Origin: Alcanivorax sp. DSM 26293
Lineage (GTDB): Bacteria > Pseudomonadota > Gammaproteobacteria > Pseudomonadales > Alcanivoracaceae
NCBI RefSeq assembly: GCF_900107995.1
Contig: NZ_FNUM01000002.1
Coordinates: 456,283-520,282, forward strand
Length of the DNA stretch: 64,000 bases
Reading direction: 5' to 3'
In this document: in pieces, positions 54,075 to 63,210 of the stretch
Numbering within the stretch: position 1 is the stretch's first letter
How the letters are laid out: the number at the start of each line of letters is the position of its first letter
Notes under the pieces: generated by a model
Told to the model about the DNA's origin: nothing
Database searches by the model: none
Seen by the model: the letters and a program-made list of their open reading frames with translations, nothing else
Made by a program: the position numbers and the translations under genes

Positions 54075-56159
54075 CTAGCCCTCTTCTTCCTCCAGCGCAG
54101 ACACATAGCCCAGATAACGGTTCTTGATCTGTCTGACATACTTCACCGGCTCGGCGCCCCGCACATAGCCATATCGGGCCTGACGCGCGTATTCCGGCCG
54201 GGAAAGCAGCAACATGGCCTCTTCCACATGGCCGAACCATTTATCCGGATCCTTGCCCAGTCGCTCGGCAAGACGTCGGGCGTCCTCCACATGGCCGTGG
54301 CCGGCATTGTAGGCCGCCAGGGTAAAATACAGTTTCTCTGCCAGGTCGAGACGCGCCGGGAACCGTTGCTCCAGCCAATCCATATAGGCCACCCCTGCGG
54401 CAACCCCATTTTCCGGGCGCGTCAGGTTGCTGTAACCAAACTGACGACCGGTTCTCGGCATTACCTGCAGTAACCCCTGGGCACCGGCAAAAGAGCGCGC
54501 CTTCGGGTTGAAGCGACTTTCCTGGTACATCTGCGAGGTAATCAAGCGCCAGTCCAGTCCATACTTCAGCGCCTCGCTTTTGACCAGGTCATCGTAGGGA
54601 GAAATGGCTTTTCCGGACCCCACACGATACGCCTCGTGGGTGTTAATGGTTTTTTTCTCGCGGAAATAGCGGTTATAGGTAATATTGTAATTCAGCCCAC
54701 GATAATGACGGGCAATATAGCTGTTAAGCTGCTCTTTCAACGCGGTCTGTTCCGGACGCAAGCCCCAGCCAATTTCCTTGGCAGGCTCAAATTCAAACAA
54801 CACCGCAATATCGTCCCGGTAAGTGGACTCCATGGCAGCCAGGTGACTGTCAGCCATAGTCAGGTCGTATTCTCCATTGGCGACGGCATTGATCAGCATC
54901 TCTGTGCTGGCGCCCGGCACCTCCTGAACGATGAAGGGGAAATCACTCTCACGAAGTCGCTGCAGAGTATCGTAATAGGCCGTTTCCGGATTGACCGCCA
55001 CAGTACGACCGGCAAGCTGCCCGATGTTTTCCAGCGGCGACTCATCAGCACGACCGATCAGTTGCTCATTCACCTCCAGATAGCGGTCACTGAACATCCA
55101 GCCCTGGCGCTGACGGTCTTCAGTGATGGTCATGGAAGCCGCAATCACATCTCCCTCCCCGGCTTCCAGCGCGGCAAACATGGCAGACGGACTGTCACGA
55201 ACAACCACACTGACCCTGAGCCGGTGTTTCTTGGCGAAATCATTGATCAGGTCGTAGTCAAACCCCATCAACTCTCCTCGCCACATGAAGTAGCTGGCCG
55301 GGTTGTTGGATGTAATGACACGCAGAACTCCCTGCTCCTGGATTGCCGCCCAATCGCGTTTTTCCTGCTGTTTGACGGACGACATGACCCGCTGGCTGGT
55401 GATGAACTGGTTGATACGATCCAACAGCTCGGTACTGTCCTGCCGCACGGCCCAGGCAATGCGCCGTTTGCGGTTCACCACCGGACCAATTCCCGCAGCA
55501 GAGTCAGGGGTAATCAGGATATCCAGCATATTGCTGTCAATGATGGTGGCACCCAGGTCACCGGACTCCACTCCCTCAACGAGCTCTTCATCGGAAAGGT
55601 CAGCGTCCAGAACATCCACCGAAATATTGTCATGGCGACGGGCGAGTTTTTCGGCCGTCTCCTGGTAAGCCGTCCCTTCCGGGACTGAAATGGTGAGATT
55701 TTTCAGCTTGGTCAGGGCAATGCCTGCCTGATCGGCAGGCACGATCAGTTTTTCCTGAACCGCATTGACGGGGGTCGAAAATGCCAGGTCCTTCTGTCGT
55801 GCCTTGGTCACCGAATAGTTGGTGACGATGATATCGGCAGCGCCGGCGTTGATCAGCTGACCCAGCTCCGCGAAGCTGTCTGCATAAACCCAGCGGGGCT
55901 CCAGCCCCAGGTGCCTGACAAATTCCTCAGCCTGCGCCTGGTACTCTCTGGCGGGAACTCCCTCCCGGGGCAAGCCGGAGGGCTCATCGAAACGCGGGGC
56001 AAGCAGGCGAATAAAGCCGTGTTCCTGCAAGGCAGGTAAGTCGCCGGTTTCTTCATAGTTGTTGAAGGTACTGACGACTTCACCGACCCCCGGTTCCTTT
56101 TCACAACCGGTCAACAGGGAAATCATCAGGCACACTGTCAGGAGAATACTGCGTCGCAT
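54075..56159 (-). CDS. MltF-like lytic transglycosylase with two substrate-binding domains
   Basis: A 694-residue lipoprotein (SILLTVCLMISLLTGC, lipobox LLTGC, Cys19). Two SBP_bac_3 modules (about 45-280 and 285-510) are followed by an SLT transglycosylase domain (about 530-680). The catalytic Glu lies in QMYQESRFNPKA, and FAGAQGLLQVMPRTG and LAAYNAGHGHVEDARRLA are SLT motifs. E. coli MltF has one SBP domain and 518 residues. Here there are two, which I regard as unusual. It cleaves peptidoglycan strands, anchored to the outer membrane. The start at 56159 follows AAAGGGGGG. Confidence 0.88.
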   Translation of the reverse strand: MRRSILLTVCLMISLLTGCEKEPGVGEVVSTFNNYEETGDLPALQEHGFIRLLAPRFDEPSGLPREGVPAREYQAQAEEFVRHLGLEPRWVYADSFAELGQLINAGAADIIVTNYSVTKARQKDLAFSTPVNAVQEKLIVPADQAGIALTKLKNLTISVPEGTAYQETAEKLARRHDNISVDVLDADLSDEELVEGVESGDLGATIIDSNMLDILITPDSAAGIGPVVNRKRRIAWAVRQDSTELLDRINQFITSQRVMSSVKQQEKRDWAAIQEQGVLRVITSNNPASYFMWRGELMGFDYDLINDFAKKHRLRVSVVVRDSPSAMFAALEAGEGDVIAASMTITEDRQRQGWMFSDRYLEVNEQLIGRADESPLENIGQLAGRTVAVNPETAYYDTLQRLRESDFPFIVQEVPGASTEMLINAVANGEYDLTMADSHLAAMESTYRDDIAVLFEFEPAKEIGWGLRPEQTALKEQLNSYIARHYRGLNYNITYNRYFREKKTINTHEAYRVGSGKAISPYDDLVKSEALKYGLDWRLITSQMYQESRFNPKARSFAGAQGLLQVMPRTGRQFGYSNLTRPENGVAAGVAYMDWLEQRFPARLDLAEKLYFTLAAYNAGHGHVEDARRLAERLGKDPDKWFGHVEEAMLLLSRPEYARQARYGYVRGAEPVKYVRQIKNRYLGYVSALEEEEG

Positions 56160-56307
56160 GGAGCCCCCCTTTACTGCTCTGATTGTCATTCTTAACGGCC
56201 AGTAAGGCGCTTACTGACAGGGTAACCATTCAGGACGAAGTAGGCGATTATTTTGTCAATGCTTGCGCCGCGGTCACGTGAAAGCCCGTTTGGAGAAATG
56301 CGCAGAC

Positions 56308-56336
56308 AAAAAAAGGGGCCCGAAGGCCCCTTTTTT
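56308..56336 (-). terminator. Rho-independent terminator of the TSP3-OmpA unit
   Basis: GGGGCC, short loop and GGCCCC. Seven A residues lie before the stem on the plus strand, so T residues follow on the minus strand. T residues also follow on the plus side, so it works both ways. It is 15 bp past the TSP3 gene stop. Confidence 0.92.
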
Positions 56337-56351
56337 CACTCCCGTGAGTAA

Positions 56352-57785
56352 TCAGGGAGTCCCGACACAGACATCGTGTACGCGGAAGGACTTGTTGGCA
56401 TTCACCAGGCCAGCGTAATCCAGCTGAATGGAATCAAACGCCTGGCTGGACGCCGGAGCCGCAATGAATCGCTGATCGGAGTTCGCACCCAGACCCAGCA
56501 GATCCAGATCCAGAAGACCTCCACCAACGGTTGCACTGTCAACCTCTACTCCATCGTTGAAGAAGCGGATGGTGGTGAAGTTGCCGAGCAGTTCCAGATT
56601 TACAAGCTGGGACGTTGGGTCGCTGACCACAAAGCCCACTACGCTGTCAGCAATATCCACGGACGTATCGTTGGCTACTGCAGCCACAAAGCCACCGCCG
56701 TACACCAGTGCCGCGCCAATGTTGATCTGGGCAAAGGTACTGTTGTTGTTGTCGATGCTCAGTTCCGGGCTGTCAACGCTACATCCGAGGCAAACACCCA
56801 GCACACCACCGTTTGCAGTGAAATCCGCATTGGTCAGCGGCTGGTAAGTGGTAGCCGCGGAGCAAGTGAAACCGTCGTCATCACACACGTCACCTTTGCC
56901 GTCGCCATCCGCGTCTGCCTGATCCGCATTCGGAATCATCGGACAGTTATCGTTGACGTCCGGAATGCCATCGCCGTCGGTGTCGGTGGGATCACCGCCG
57001 CCGCCGTCGCAGACATCGCCAATACCATTGCCATCGGAATCAGCCTGATCCGCATTGGCAGTGAACGGGCAGTTATCGGTGTCATTGGGGATGCCATCAC
57101 CATCACGGTCGTCATCGCACACATCGCCGATACCGTCCAGATCCTGATCCGCCTGATCCGTATTCGGGGTGTTCAGACAGTTGTCATTCGGGTCCAGAAT
57201 GGTGTCACCATCGCGATCGTCTTCGCAGGCATCACCGATGCCGTCAGTATCCGTATCCACCTGATCATTGTTCGGGGTGTATACGCAGTTGTCGTTGTTG
57301 TTGTCGATGCCATCGCCATCGGCATCATCATCACAGACATCACCGATACCATCGTTATCAACATCACCCTGCTCAGGATTGAAGATCGTCGGGCAATTAT
57401 CAACGCCGTCATCGATACCGTCGTTGTCCTGATCGTTGTTCATGTCACAGGCATCACCAATACCGTCACCGTCGGTGTCTTCCTGGTTCGGGTTGGCAAC
57501 CAGCGGACAGTTATCGGTGGGGTTGTCTTCACCGTCACCATCACGGTCGTCATCACACACATCACCGATGCCGTCGCCGTCCTGGTCTTCCTGCATGGCG
57601 TTTGCGTTAGCGGGACAGTTGTCCACGTCATCCGGCACACCATCATTGTCCTGGTCGTTATCACGGGTCACAGGGTTGTTGTTCCCACCACTGCTTCCAT
57701 CACCTTCCGCTTCACAGCCTGCCAGTCCCATGCCCAGCAGAGCGGTCAGGAGAATGGCAAACAAGAATTTCATTTGCGAGTTCAT
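56352..57785 (-). CDS. Lipoprotein with thrombospondin type 3 calcium-binding repeats
   Basis: A 477-residue lipoprotein (LLTALLGMGLAGC, lipobox LAGC). The mature N-terminal two-thirds have seven TSP3-like units of the form DxDGDGIxDxxDNCPxxxNxxQxDxDxDGIGDxC, rich in Asp and with Cys pairs. These bind calcium and stiffen extracellular proteins. The C-terminal about 200 residues, a beta-rich domain (ATTYQPLTNADFTANGGVLGVC and onward), are not known to me. The gene starts eleven bases downstream of an OmpA-like gene that also has a TSP3-type Asp-rich segment, so the two probably act together at the cell surface. Confidence 0.85.
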   Translation of the reverse strand: MNSQMKFLFAILLTALLGMGLAGCEAEGDGSSGGNNNPVTRDNDQDNDGVPDDVDNCPANANAMQEDQDGDGIGDVCDDDRDGDGEDNPTDNCPLVANPNQEDTDGDGIGDACDMNNDQDNDGIDDGVDNCPTIFNPEQGDVDNDGIGDVCDDDADGDGIDNNNDNCVYTPNNDQVDTDTDGIGDACEDDRDGDTILDPNDNCLNTPNTDQADQDLDGIGDVCDDDRDGDGIPNDTDNCPFTANADQADSDGNGIGDVCDGGGGDPTDTDGDGIPDVNDNCPMIPNADQADADGDGKGDVCDDDGFTCSAATTYQPLTNADFTANGGVLGVCLGCSVDSPELSIDNNNSTFAQINIGAALVYGGGFVAAVANDTSVDIADSVVGFVVSDPTSQLVNLELLGNFTTIRFFNDGVEVDSATVGGGLLDLDLLGLGANSDQRFIAAPASSQAFDSIQLDYAGLVNANKSFRVHDVCVGTP

Positions 57786-57796
57786 ATCGTTATCCC

Positions 57797-58888
57797 CTAT
57801 TTCTCACTGACGCGGAATTCAACGCGACGGTTCATGGCACGACCAGACTGATTTTCGTTGCTGGCAATGGGCTCCAGTTCACCGTAACCGCGAGCGGTAA
57901 GGCGATCGGCATCAATGCCCTGCTCAATCAGGTATTGGCGTACGGATTTGGCACGCTGGTCAGACAGGTTCTCGTTGTAAGACGCAGAACCGGTGCTGTC
58001 AGTATGGCCGGCAATCTCAACGTTGAAGTTCTGCTGGGCCTGCAGCGCCTTGGCCACACGATTCAGAGAAGGACCTGAGCTTGCGGTAATCTCCGCGGAG
58101 TTCAGTTCGAAATTGATGTTGTTGAAGGTGATGGTCTGGTTGGTGATCATGCAGCCATCAGAATCGACCTTGGCGCCCTGGATGGTATCCGGGCACTTGT
58201 CACGGTCATCCGGCACACCGTCACCGTCGCTGTCCACGAAGGGTTTCTCGACGATTTTTTCCACTTCACGGGTTTCGTAAACGATCTTCTCGACTTCAAC
58301 GACCTTGGTCACGCCAAGCGGCACTTCCAGACCCAGAGAGAAACGCCAGTCGTTGAAACCGCCCTCATCTTCGGACAGGGTGCCAGTGACACCGTCAAAG
58401 TCGTCATACATATAACGCGCTTCCGCGCGCAGTTTCAGGCCGTTATCGAAGATGGGCCCCGTTACTGCACCGATACCAACGTTGGCATGCAGGTCTACGC
58501 CATCGTCATCATCCGGCACCACATCGTTGTAGATCGCCCCGATATTGGCCAATACGAAGGGGGTGAAACCTTCACGGTCACCGAATGCATAGGCCAGACC
58601 CGTGCTGGCGGTGTACTGGTAAAAATCCGTGGCACCATCGACGCCACTATCCAGGCCGTATGCGGCACCTTCAGTCTCCCACCACCAGTGTTCAGACAGT
58701 TCACGGCCGTAAATCAGGCTTGCACCCAATCCCTTGCGAGAGATTTCACGGTCTTCGTCCAAAACCAGATAGCTGGCCATGGGTGCCAGATACTGGCGAG
58801 TAGTGTCTTCTGACTTGTTTTCTGCGAACGCCTGGTTAGCCACGGCCACAGAAAGTGCAAGTGCAGAGAGTCGAATGCATCCTTTCAT
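57797..58888 (-). CDS. OmpA-family outer-membrane protein (OprF-like)
   Basis: A 363-residue protein. A signal peptide (SALALSVAVANQAFA) is followed by an N-terminal 8-stranded beta-barrel of about 180 residues, then a short TSP3-like link (DSDGDGVPDDRDKCPDTIQGAKVDSDGC) and the C-terminal OmpA peptidoglycan-binding domain (FELNSAEITASSG, GHTDSTGSASYNENLSDQRAKSVRQYL, GYGELEPIASN). It anchors the outer membrane to the cell wall. The start at 58888 follows a GAGGGGGG-type ribosome site. It is first in the unit with the TSP3 lipoprotein. The 190-bp gap to the divergent gene has no firm promoter. Confidence 0.93.
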   Translation of the reverse strand: MKGCIRLSALALSVAVANQAFAENKSEDTTRQYLAPMASYLVLDEDREISRKGLGASLIYGRELSEHWWWETEGAAYGLDSGVDGATDFYQYTASTGLAYAFGDREGFTPFVLANIGAIYNDVVPDDDDGVDLHANVGIGAVTGPIFDNGLKLRAEARYMYDDFDGVTGTLSEDEGGFNDWRFSLGLEVPLGVTKVVEVEKIVYETREVEKIVEKPFVDSDGDGVPDDRDKCPDTIQGAKVDSDGCMITNQTITFNNINFELNSAEITASSGPSLNRVAKALQAQQNFNVEIAGHTDSTGSASYNENLSDQRAKSVRQYLIEQGIDADRLTARGYGELEPIASNENQSGRAMNRRVEFRVSEK

Positions 58889-59132
58889 GGTTACCCCCCT
58901 CGGGTATGATTGATCTGTGCAATTATTGAAATAGGATTGCGCGCGCTTTGAAACCATCAACGAGTGCCGTTACGTTGCTTTAATGTTGCCGAATAGTTGC
59001 TGGCAACAGCATTTGTTTCTGAGCGTATCTTTTCGTATCAAAACCAACCAATGAGGACACTTTTAGCGGATTTATGTCCCTTTGGAAACGAAATATGGCA
59101 CCATGGTACAAAATAAAAGGGATTACCTACCC

Positions 59133-61115
59133 ATGCGCAAACCCCGCACCCGCACTTTACTGCTAACCCTCCTGGGGACCGCTATCCTTGGCGCTGCGTT
59201 GCATGCCGCCTGGCCTTTCCTGTTTTACCCCCGCCAGACCCTGTCTTTCGCCTTCCCTGCACAACCGATAACAGCTGAGGGGGCCGTCGCGAAAGCCGGT
59301 ATCGCCGAACGGGACATTACGCCGCCCATCGGCATGCCCAAATTCGGCTATTCCGCCTGGGCCAGGGATGCTGATGGCTTCCGCACGCGTCTCAAGGCCA
59401 GAGCGTTCTATCTGAGTGGTCCGGGGCAGACTCCGCTTGCCATTGTTCAATTGGACCTCGGCTCCGGCTCGCTGGTGCTGCGCCACCGGGTGGCAGAACT
59501 GGTCATGGAACGCACTGATGTGCCCGCCCATGCGCTGACCCTTCTGGTTACCCATACCCACTCGGGCCCCGGCCAGTATCTGGGCAGCGACTTCTATAAC
59601 GTGTTTGGCAGCAATAAACCCGGCTTCGACCCGGCCCTGTTCGAATTTCTCAGCCAGCGAATTGCCGATGCAGTGATCGATGCCTATGAATCCCGGCGCG
59701 AAGCCCGCTTTGCGGTGGGCCAGAGCGACCTGTTCGGCGTTACCCGCAACCGCTCCATGGCGGCCTGGGCCAATAACTTTCCTGATCAGGATCAATCAAC
59801 GGCAGACCCCATGCAGGCAGTCAATCCGACCATGACACTGTTGCGGATTGATCAACGCCAGGGTGATCGTTTCGAGCCCGCCGGAGCACTCAGCCTCTAT
59901 TCCATCCATGGCACTGCCATCCCTCCCTTCACCCGCCCCTATCATGCAGATGTCTGGCACTGGATCAGTGAAGAACTGGAAAGAGAATTCGCCGGTGAAC
60001 ACTCACGATTCATCCACGGGGTTGCCCAGGCCACCCATGCGGACAACAACCCGGCCTGGCAGGCGGATTTACGTGGCGACCTGGAGGCAGAACGTATCGG
60101 CAAGGCATTGGGGAACCATGCCATCCGGCTGTTTCATTCTCTCGAAACCCGGCTCTCCCCCACCCTGACCACCGCCATCGCCAGTCGCCAGCTGGACCTG
60201 CTTGACGACATAGAGGGGGGGCGCTTCGAGCTTTGCGAGCGGGCGATTGCCGGGGCCTCCGTGGCAGGCGCAGCCAACGGCGATGAGGTTTTCCCGGTGT
60301 CTTACCTGCCGTTTCTCGCGGAGAACTGGCCGCGCCGGTTTTTTACCGATAACTGCCAGGGCGTGAAGCAATGGATGTTGTCCAAACTGCAATTGTTATT
60401 ACCTGCCGAGCGCTTCCCCCACCAGGCCCTTTTCCAGATCGTGCGCATCAATCAGCTGGTATTGGTCCCCCTGCCCTGGGAAATCACCCTGGAAAGCGGC
60501 AACCGGATTCGACAGGCGGTAGCCGCTACCCTGCCTGAGGGCCCCGACTGGCAGGTGGAAATTTCCAGCCTGGCCAATGGCTATTTCGGCTATGCCGTGA
60601 CCCCGGAGGAATACGCGCTTCAGTACTACGAGGGCGGGCACACCCTGTATGGCCCCCACACCCTGGATTTCCTGATACAGCAAAGCGTCAGGCTGAGCCG
60701 GGATTTACAACAACAGGGCAACATCGACCAGATTCCGCGCCAACAGACCTTTTCCCTGCTGAGCCGACAGTATTTTCCTGAAATGCTGACAGCGCCGGGC
60801 CCACGTCGCTGGGTAAATGCACCCACGCATCATCAGGGTAACGCCACCACCGGCCCTTACTGGAGCCTGGAATTGTCTGCAGAAGCTGCCAACCGGATGG
60901 CACTGGATCGTCCGCTGCTGGCGATTCACTGCCATGATCACGTGATTACCGATGACAGTGCCGAGCTGCAGCTTCTGCACCTGCGCGATACCGAAAAGGA
61001 AACCGGTCGCTATGAAGTGCGCTGGTACCCCGGCACACAGCCGCCGTCCCGGCCCTGTCGCTTTGCCGTCGGTACCGGCGAGAGGCAACCGCTGTTTTCC
61101 GCGCCCGTGCCCTGA
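59133..61115 (+). CDS. Neutral/alkaline ceramidase-like exported protein
   Basis: A 660-residue protein with an N-terminal hydrophobic segment (TRTLLLTLLGTAILGAALHAAWPFLFY), so probably membrane-anchored or secreted. It has GIAERDITPPIGMPKFGY, LLVTHTHSGPGQY (zinc His pair) and SIHGTAIPP, all typical of the neutral ceramidase family. The segment around the family nucleophile reads VAQATHADNNPAW. The usual GDVSPN Ser looks replaced by Asn, so amidase activity is doubtful. The start is uncertain: ATG 59133 with AAGGGA upstream, or ATG 59103. A weak hairpin follows the stop. Confidence 0.8.
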   Translation: MRKPRTRTLLLTLLGTAILGAALHAAWPFLFYPRQTLSFAFPAQPITAEGAVAKAGIAERDITPPIGMPKFGYSAWARDADGFRTRLKARAFYLSGPGQTPLAIVQLDLGSGSLVLRHRVAELVMERTDVPAHALTLLVTHTHSGPGQYLGSDFYNVFGSNKPGFDPALFEFLSQRIADAVIDAYESRREARFAVGQSDLFGVTRNRSMAAWANNFPDQDQSTADPMQAVNPTMTLLRIDQRQGDRFEPAGALSLYSIHGTAIPPFTRPYHADVWHWISEELEREFAGEHSRFIHGVAQATHADNNPAWQADLRGDLEAERIGKALGNHAIRLFHSLETRLSPTLTTAIASRQLDLLDDIEGGRFELCERAIAGASVAGAANGDEVFPVSYLPFLAENWPRRFFTDNCQGVKQWMLSKLQLLLPAERFPHQALFQIVRINQLVLVPLPWEITLESGNRIRQAVAATLPEGPDWQVEISSLANGYFGYAVTPEEYALQYYEGGHTLYGPHTLDFLIQQSVRLSRDLQQQGNIDQIPRQQTFSLLSRQYFPEMLTAPGPRRWVNAPTHHQGNATTGPYWSLELSAEAANRMALDRPLLAIHCHDHVITDDSAELQLLHLRDTEKETGRYEVRWYPGTQPPSRPCRFAVGTGERQPLFSAPVP

Positions 61116-61284
61116 TCCGTGCCGGAACCGCACGGATTTGCCGGGTTCTGCGAGGCGGCCCTTACTGGCTGACGACACCGTCACAACCCCGAACAGGGTA
61201 ACGCGGTAACGGGTGAGCCAAACCCGCGGCACTGCTACACTGATGCCGTGCCAGACGGCACCGTTTTTCTCCCGGAGATCCGCC

Positions 61285-61893
61285 ATGCGCCCGCTGTTTC
61301 GCTTTCTGTTACCCGCCCTTCTCGTTGCCGGCTGTGCCAGCACCACCCAGGTCACCACCCGCTTTACCGCCGACGAAAGCCACCCTCCTCAGGGCAGATT
61401 GCTGCTGGTGGCCCACACCCCGGAAGGCAACACCCGCGAAACCTGGGAACTGACCTGCAAGGAAATATTTTCAAGTGGTTCGTTGACCATTTTGCTCAGC
61501 CACCAGGAATTACCGCTATGGTACGAAGGCGGAAAAAACCGCATTCTCGACTGGGCGCAAAGCAAAGATGTGCAACGGATTCTGGTGGTGGAACTGACCC
61601 ACTTGTTGATTGATGCCGCGGCGCCGCCCACGGCGGGCAATCGCCTCAACCCCATGGACCAGTCCGCCGGCGAGATGACGCCGACCTGGCAAGTCGGTAT
61701 CGGTGGCGAGCTGGCCCCGGAGGACGTGCCCGAGGCCCTGCGTCAACATGGTGCCGAGCTGATCAACGCCGACGGCAAGCCGCTGTGGACCGGCATCGCG
61801 ACCACCCACGAAGCCAGCAATACCGTTGCCATTGCCAAGAGCCAATGTACGGCCCTGCGCAAAACACTCAAAGAAAACGCGTTAATTCCCTGA
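61285..61893 (+). CDS. Unrecognised lipoprotein
   Basis: A 202-residue lipoprotein: signal peptide RPLFRFLLPALLVAGC, lipobox VAGC, Cys17. I recognise no domain. The mature part is mixed alpha/beta with QGRLLLVAHTPEGNTRETWELTCKEIF in the N-terminal half and LAPEDVPEALRQHGAELINADGKPLW in the C-terminal half. An open frame starts further upstream (61213), but GGAGATCC before the ATG at 61285 and the signal peptide place the start there. It ends 18 bp before the racemase gene, so the two may be co-transcribed. Confidence 0.68.
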   Translation: MRPLFRFLLPALLVAGCASTTQVTTRFTADESHPPQGRLLLVAHTPEGNTRETWELTCKEIFSSGSLTILLSHQELPLWYEGGKNRILDWAQSKDVQRILVVELTHLLIDAAAPPTAGNRLNPMDQSAGEMTPTWQVGIGGELAPEDVPEALRQHGAELINADGKPLWTGIATTHEASNTVAIAKSQCTALRKTLKENALIP

Positions 61894-61911
61894 CAACGGA
61901 AAACCAAGACT

Positions 61912-63054
61912 ATGACTGGCCCACTGAACGGACTGACCTTTATCGAACTGGCCGGCATCGGCCCCGGCCCCTTCTGCGGCATGATGCTCGCGGACATGGG
62001 TGCCACCGTGATTCGCATTGACCGCCCCGGCGGCAACCCCCATGCGGCTATCGGCCATAGCGTGCTGTTCCGCAATCGGCAGAACCTGGCCCTGGACCTG
62101 AAAAGCCCGGAAGGCATCGAAACCGTCCTCAAGCTTTGTGAAACCGCCGACGGCCTGTTCGAAGGCTTCCGGCCGGGCGTGACCGAGCGCCTGGGCATTG
62201 GCCCGGAACAGTGTCTGGCCCGTAATCCGAAACTGGTGTACGGCCGCATGACCGGTTGGGGCCAGACGGGTCCGCTGGCCAAAGCGGCCGGTCACGACAT
62301 GAACTACATCTCCCTGTCCGGTGCCCTCCATGCCATGGGCCGTCAGGGGGAAAAGCCCGCCATTCCGCTGAACCTGGTGGGTGATTTCGGCGGCGGCGGC
62401 ATGATGCTGGCCTTCGGCATGGTCTGTGCCGCCCTGGAAGCCCAGCGCTCCGGCGAAGGCCAGGTGGTCGACAGCTCCATGGTGGAAGGCTCCGCCGCCC
62501 TCATGGCCATGTTCTATGGCCTCAAGGCCCAGGGCATGTTCAGCGAAAACCGCGGCACCCACATGCTCGATTCCGGCGCCCACTTCTATGAAGTCTACGA
62601 AACCGCGGACGACAAATTCGTGTCCATCGGCAGTATCGAACCGCAGTTCTACGCCGAGCTGTGCCGCATCGCAGAGTTGCCCGCCGAGGACTTTGCTCAG
62701 CAAATGAACCCGGCCAAATGGCCGGAACTGAAACAAAAACTGGCGGCGGTCATCAAACTCAAGAGCCGTGATGAATGGACCGCGTTGATGGAAGGTACCG
62801 ACGTGTGCTTTGCACCGGTATTGAGCCTTGAAGAGGCGCCTTCACACCCGCATAACGTGGTAAGAGGTTCCTTTGTCACTGTTGGCAACACCGTACAGCC
62901 GGCCCCGACACCGCGCTTTTCGCGCAGCGCCGCCAGCGATATCAAACCCGCGGCCAGCGCCGGAGCCGACAGCCAGGCGGTACTGCGCCAGGCCGGTTTC
63001 AGTGACGAACAGATCGACAGATTGATCAATAGCGGCGCAGTGAAGCAGGACTGA
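61912..63054 (+). CDS. amacR: Alpha-methylacyl-CoA racemase (CoA-transferase III family)
   Basis: A 380-residue CaiB/BaiF-fold enzyme. MTGPLNGLTFIELAGIGPGPFCGMMLADMGATVIRIDRPGG is the family N-terminus. The racemase catalytic His lies in AAGHDMNYISLSGAL, Asp in NLVGDFGGGGMMLA and Glu in SSMVEGSAALMA. It interconverts (2R)- and (2S)-methylacyl-CoA, needed to oxidise branched fatty acids or sterol side chains. Such an enzyme suits a hydrocarbon degrader. The 18-bp gap after the lipoprotein gene suggests a shared transcript. Other family III transferases have similar N-termini, so the racemase call rests on the catalytic residues. Confidence 0.88.
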   Translation: MTGPLNGLTFIELAGIGPGPFCGMMLADMGATVIRIDRPGGNPHAAIGHSVLFRNRQNLALDLKSPEGIETVLKLCETADGLFEGFRPGVTERLGIGPEQCLARNPKLVYGRMTGWGQTGPLAKAAGHDMNYISLSGALHAMGRQGEKPAIPLNLVGDFGGGGMMLAFGMVCAALEAQRSGEGQVVDSSMVEGSAALMAMFYGLKAQGMFSENRGTHMLDSGAHFYEVYETADDKFVSIGSIEPQFYAELCRIAELPAEDFAQQMNPAKWPELKQKLAAVIKLKSRDEWTALMEGTDVCFAPVLSLEEAPSHPHNVVRGSFVTVGNTVQPAPTPRFSRSAASDIKPAASAGADSQAVLRQAGFSDEQIDRLINSGAVKQD

Positions 63055-63063
63055 CCTGAGCGA

Positions 63064-63149
63064 CTGTTGCAGCCTGGCTTGCAAGGGGAAGGGGTTGATC
63101 AAGTGCGGTGCAACCTGAAACCTTCGCTTTGCAAGCAAAGCTCCAACAG
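63064..63149. repeat. Degenerate REPIN-like pair between racemase and msrA
   Basis: CTGTTGCAGCCTGGCTTGCAAG (63064-63085, first part) is an imperfect inverse of the sequence at 63121-63149, which reads CCTTCGCTTTGCAAGCAAAG and ends GCTCCAACAG. Both have the GGAGC/GCTCC core of REP elements and an internal GCTTGCAAG palindrome. The pair is about 85 bp in total and probably an older copy. Confidence 0.65.
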
Positions 63150-63210
63150 CCAGTTTCAGGCCAGTAGCCCCCGGCCACGTGCCGGGACATTCTTACCCGC
63201 GGAGGACTCC

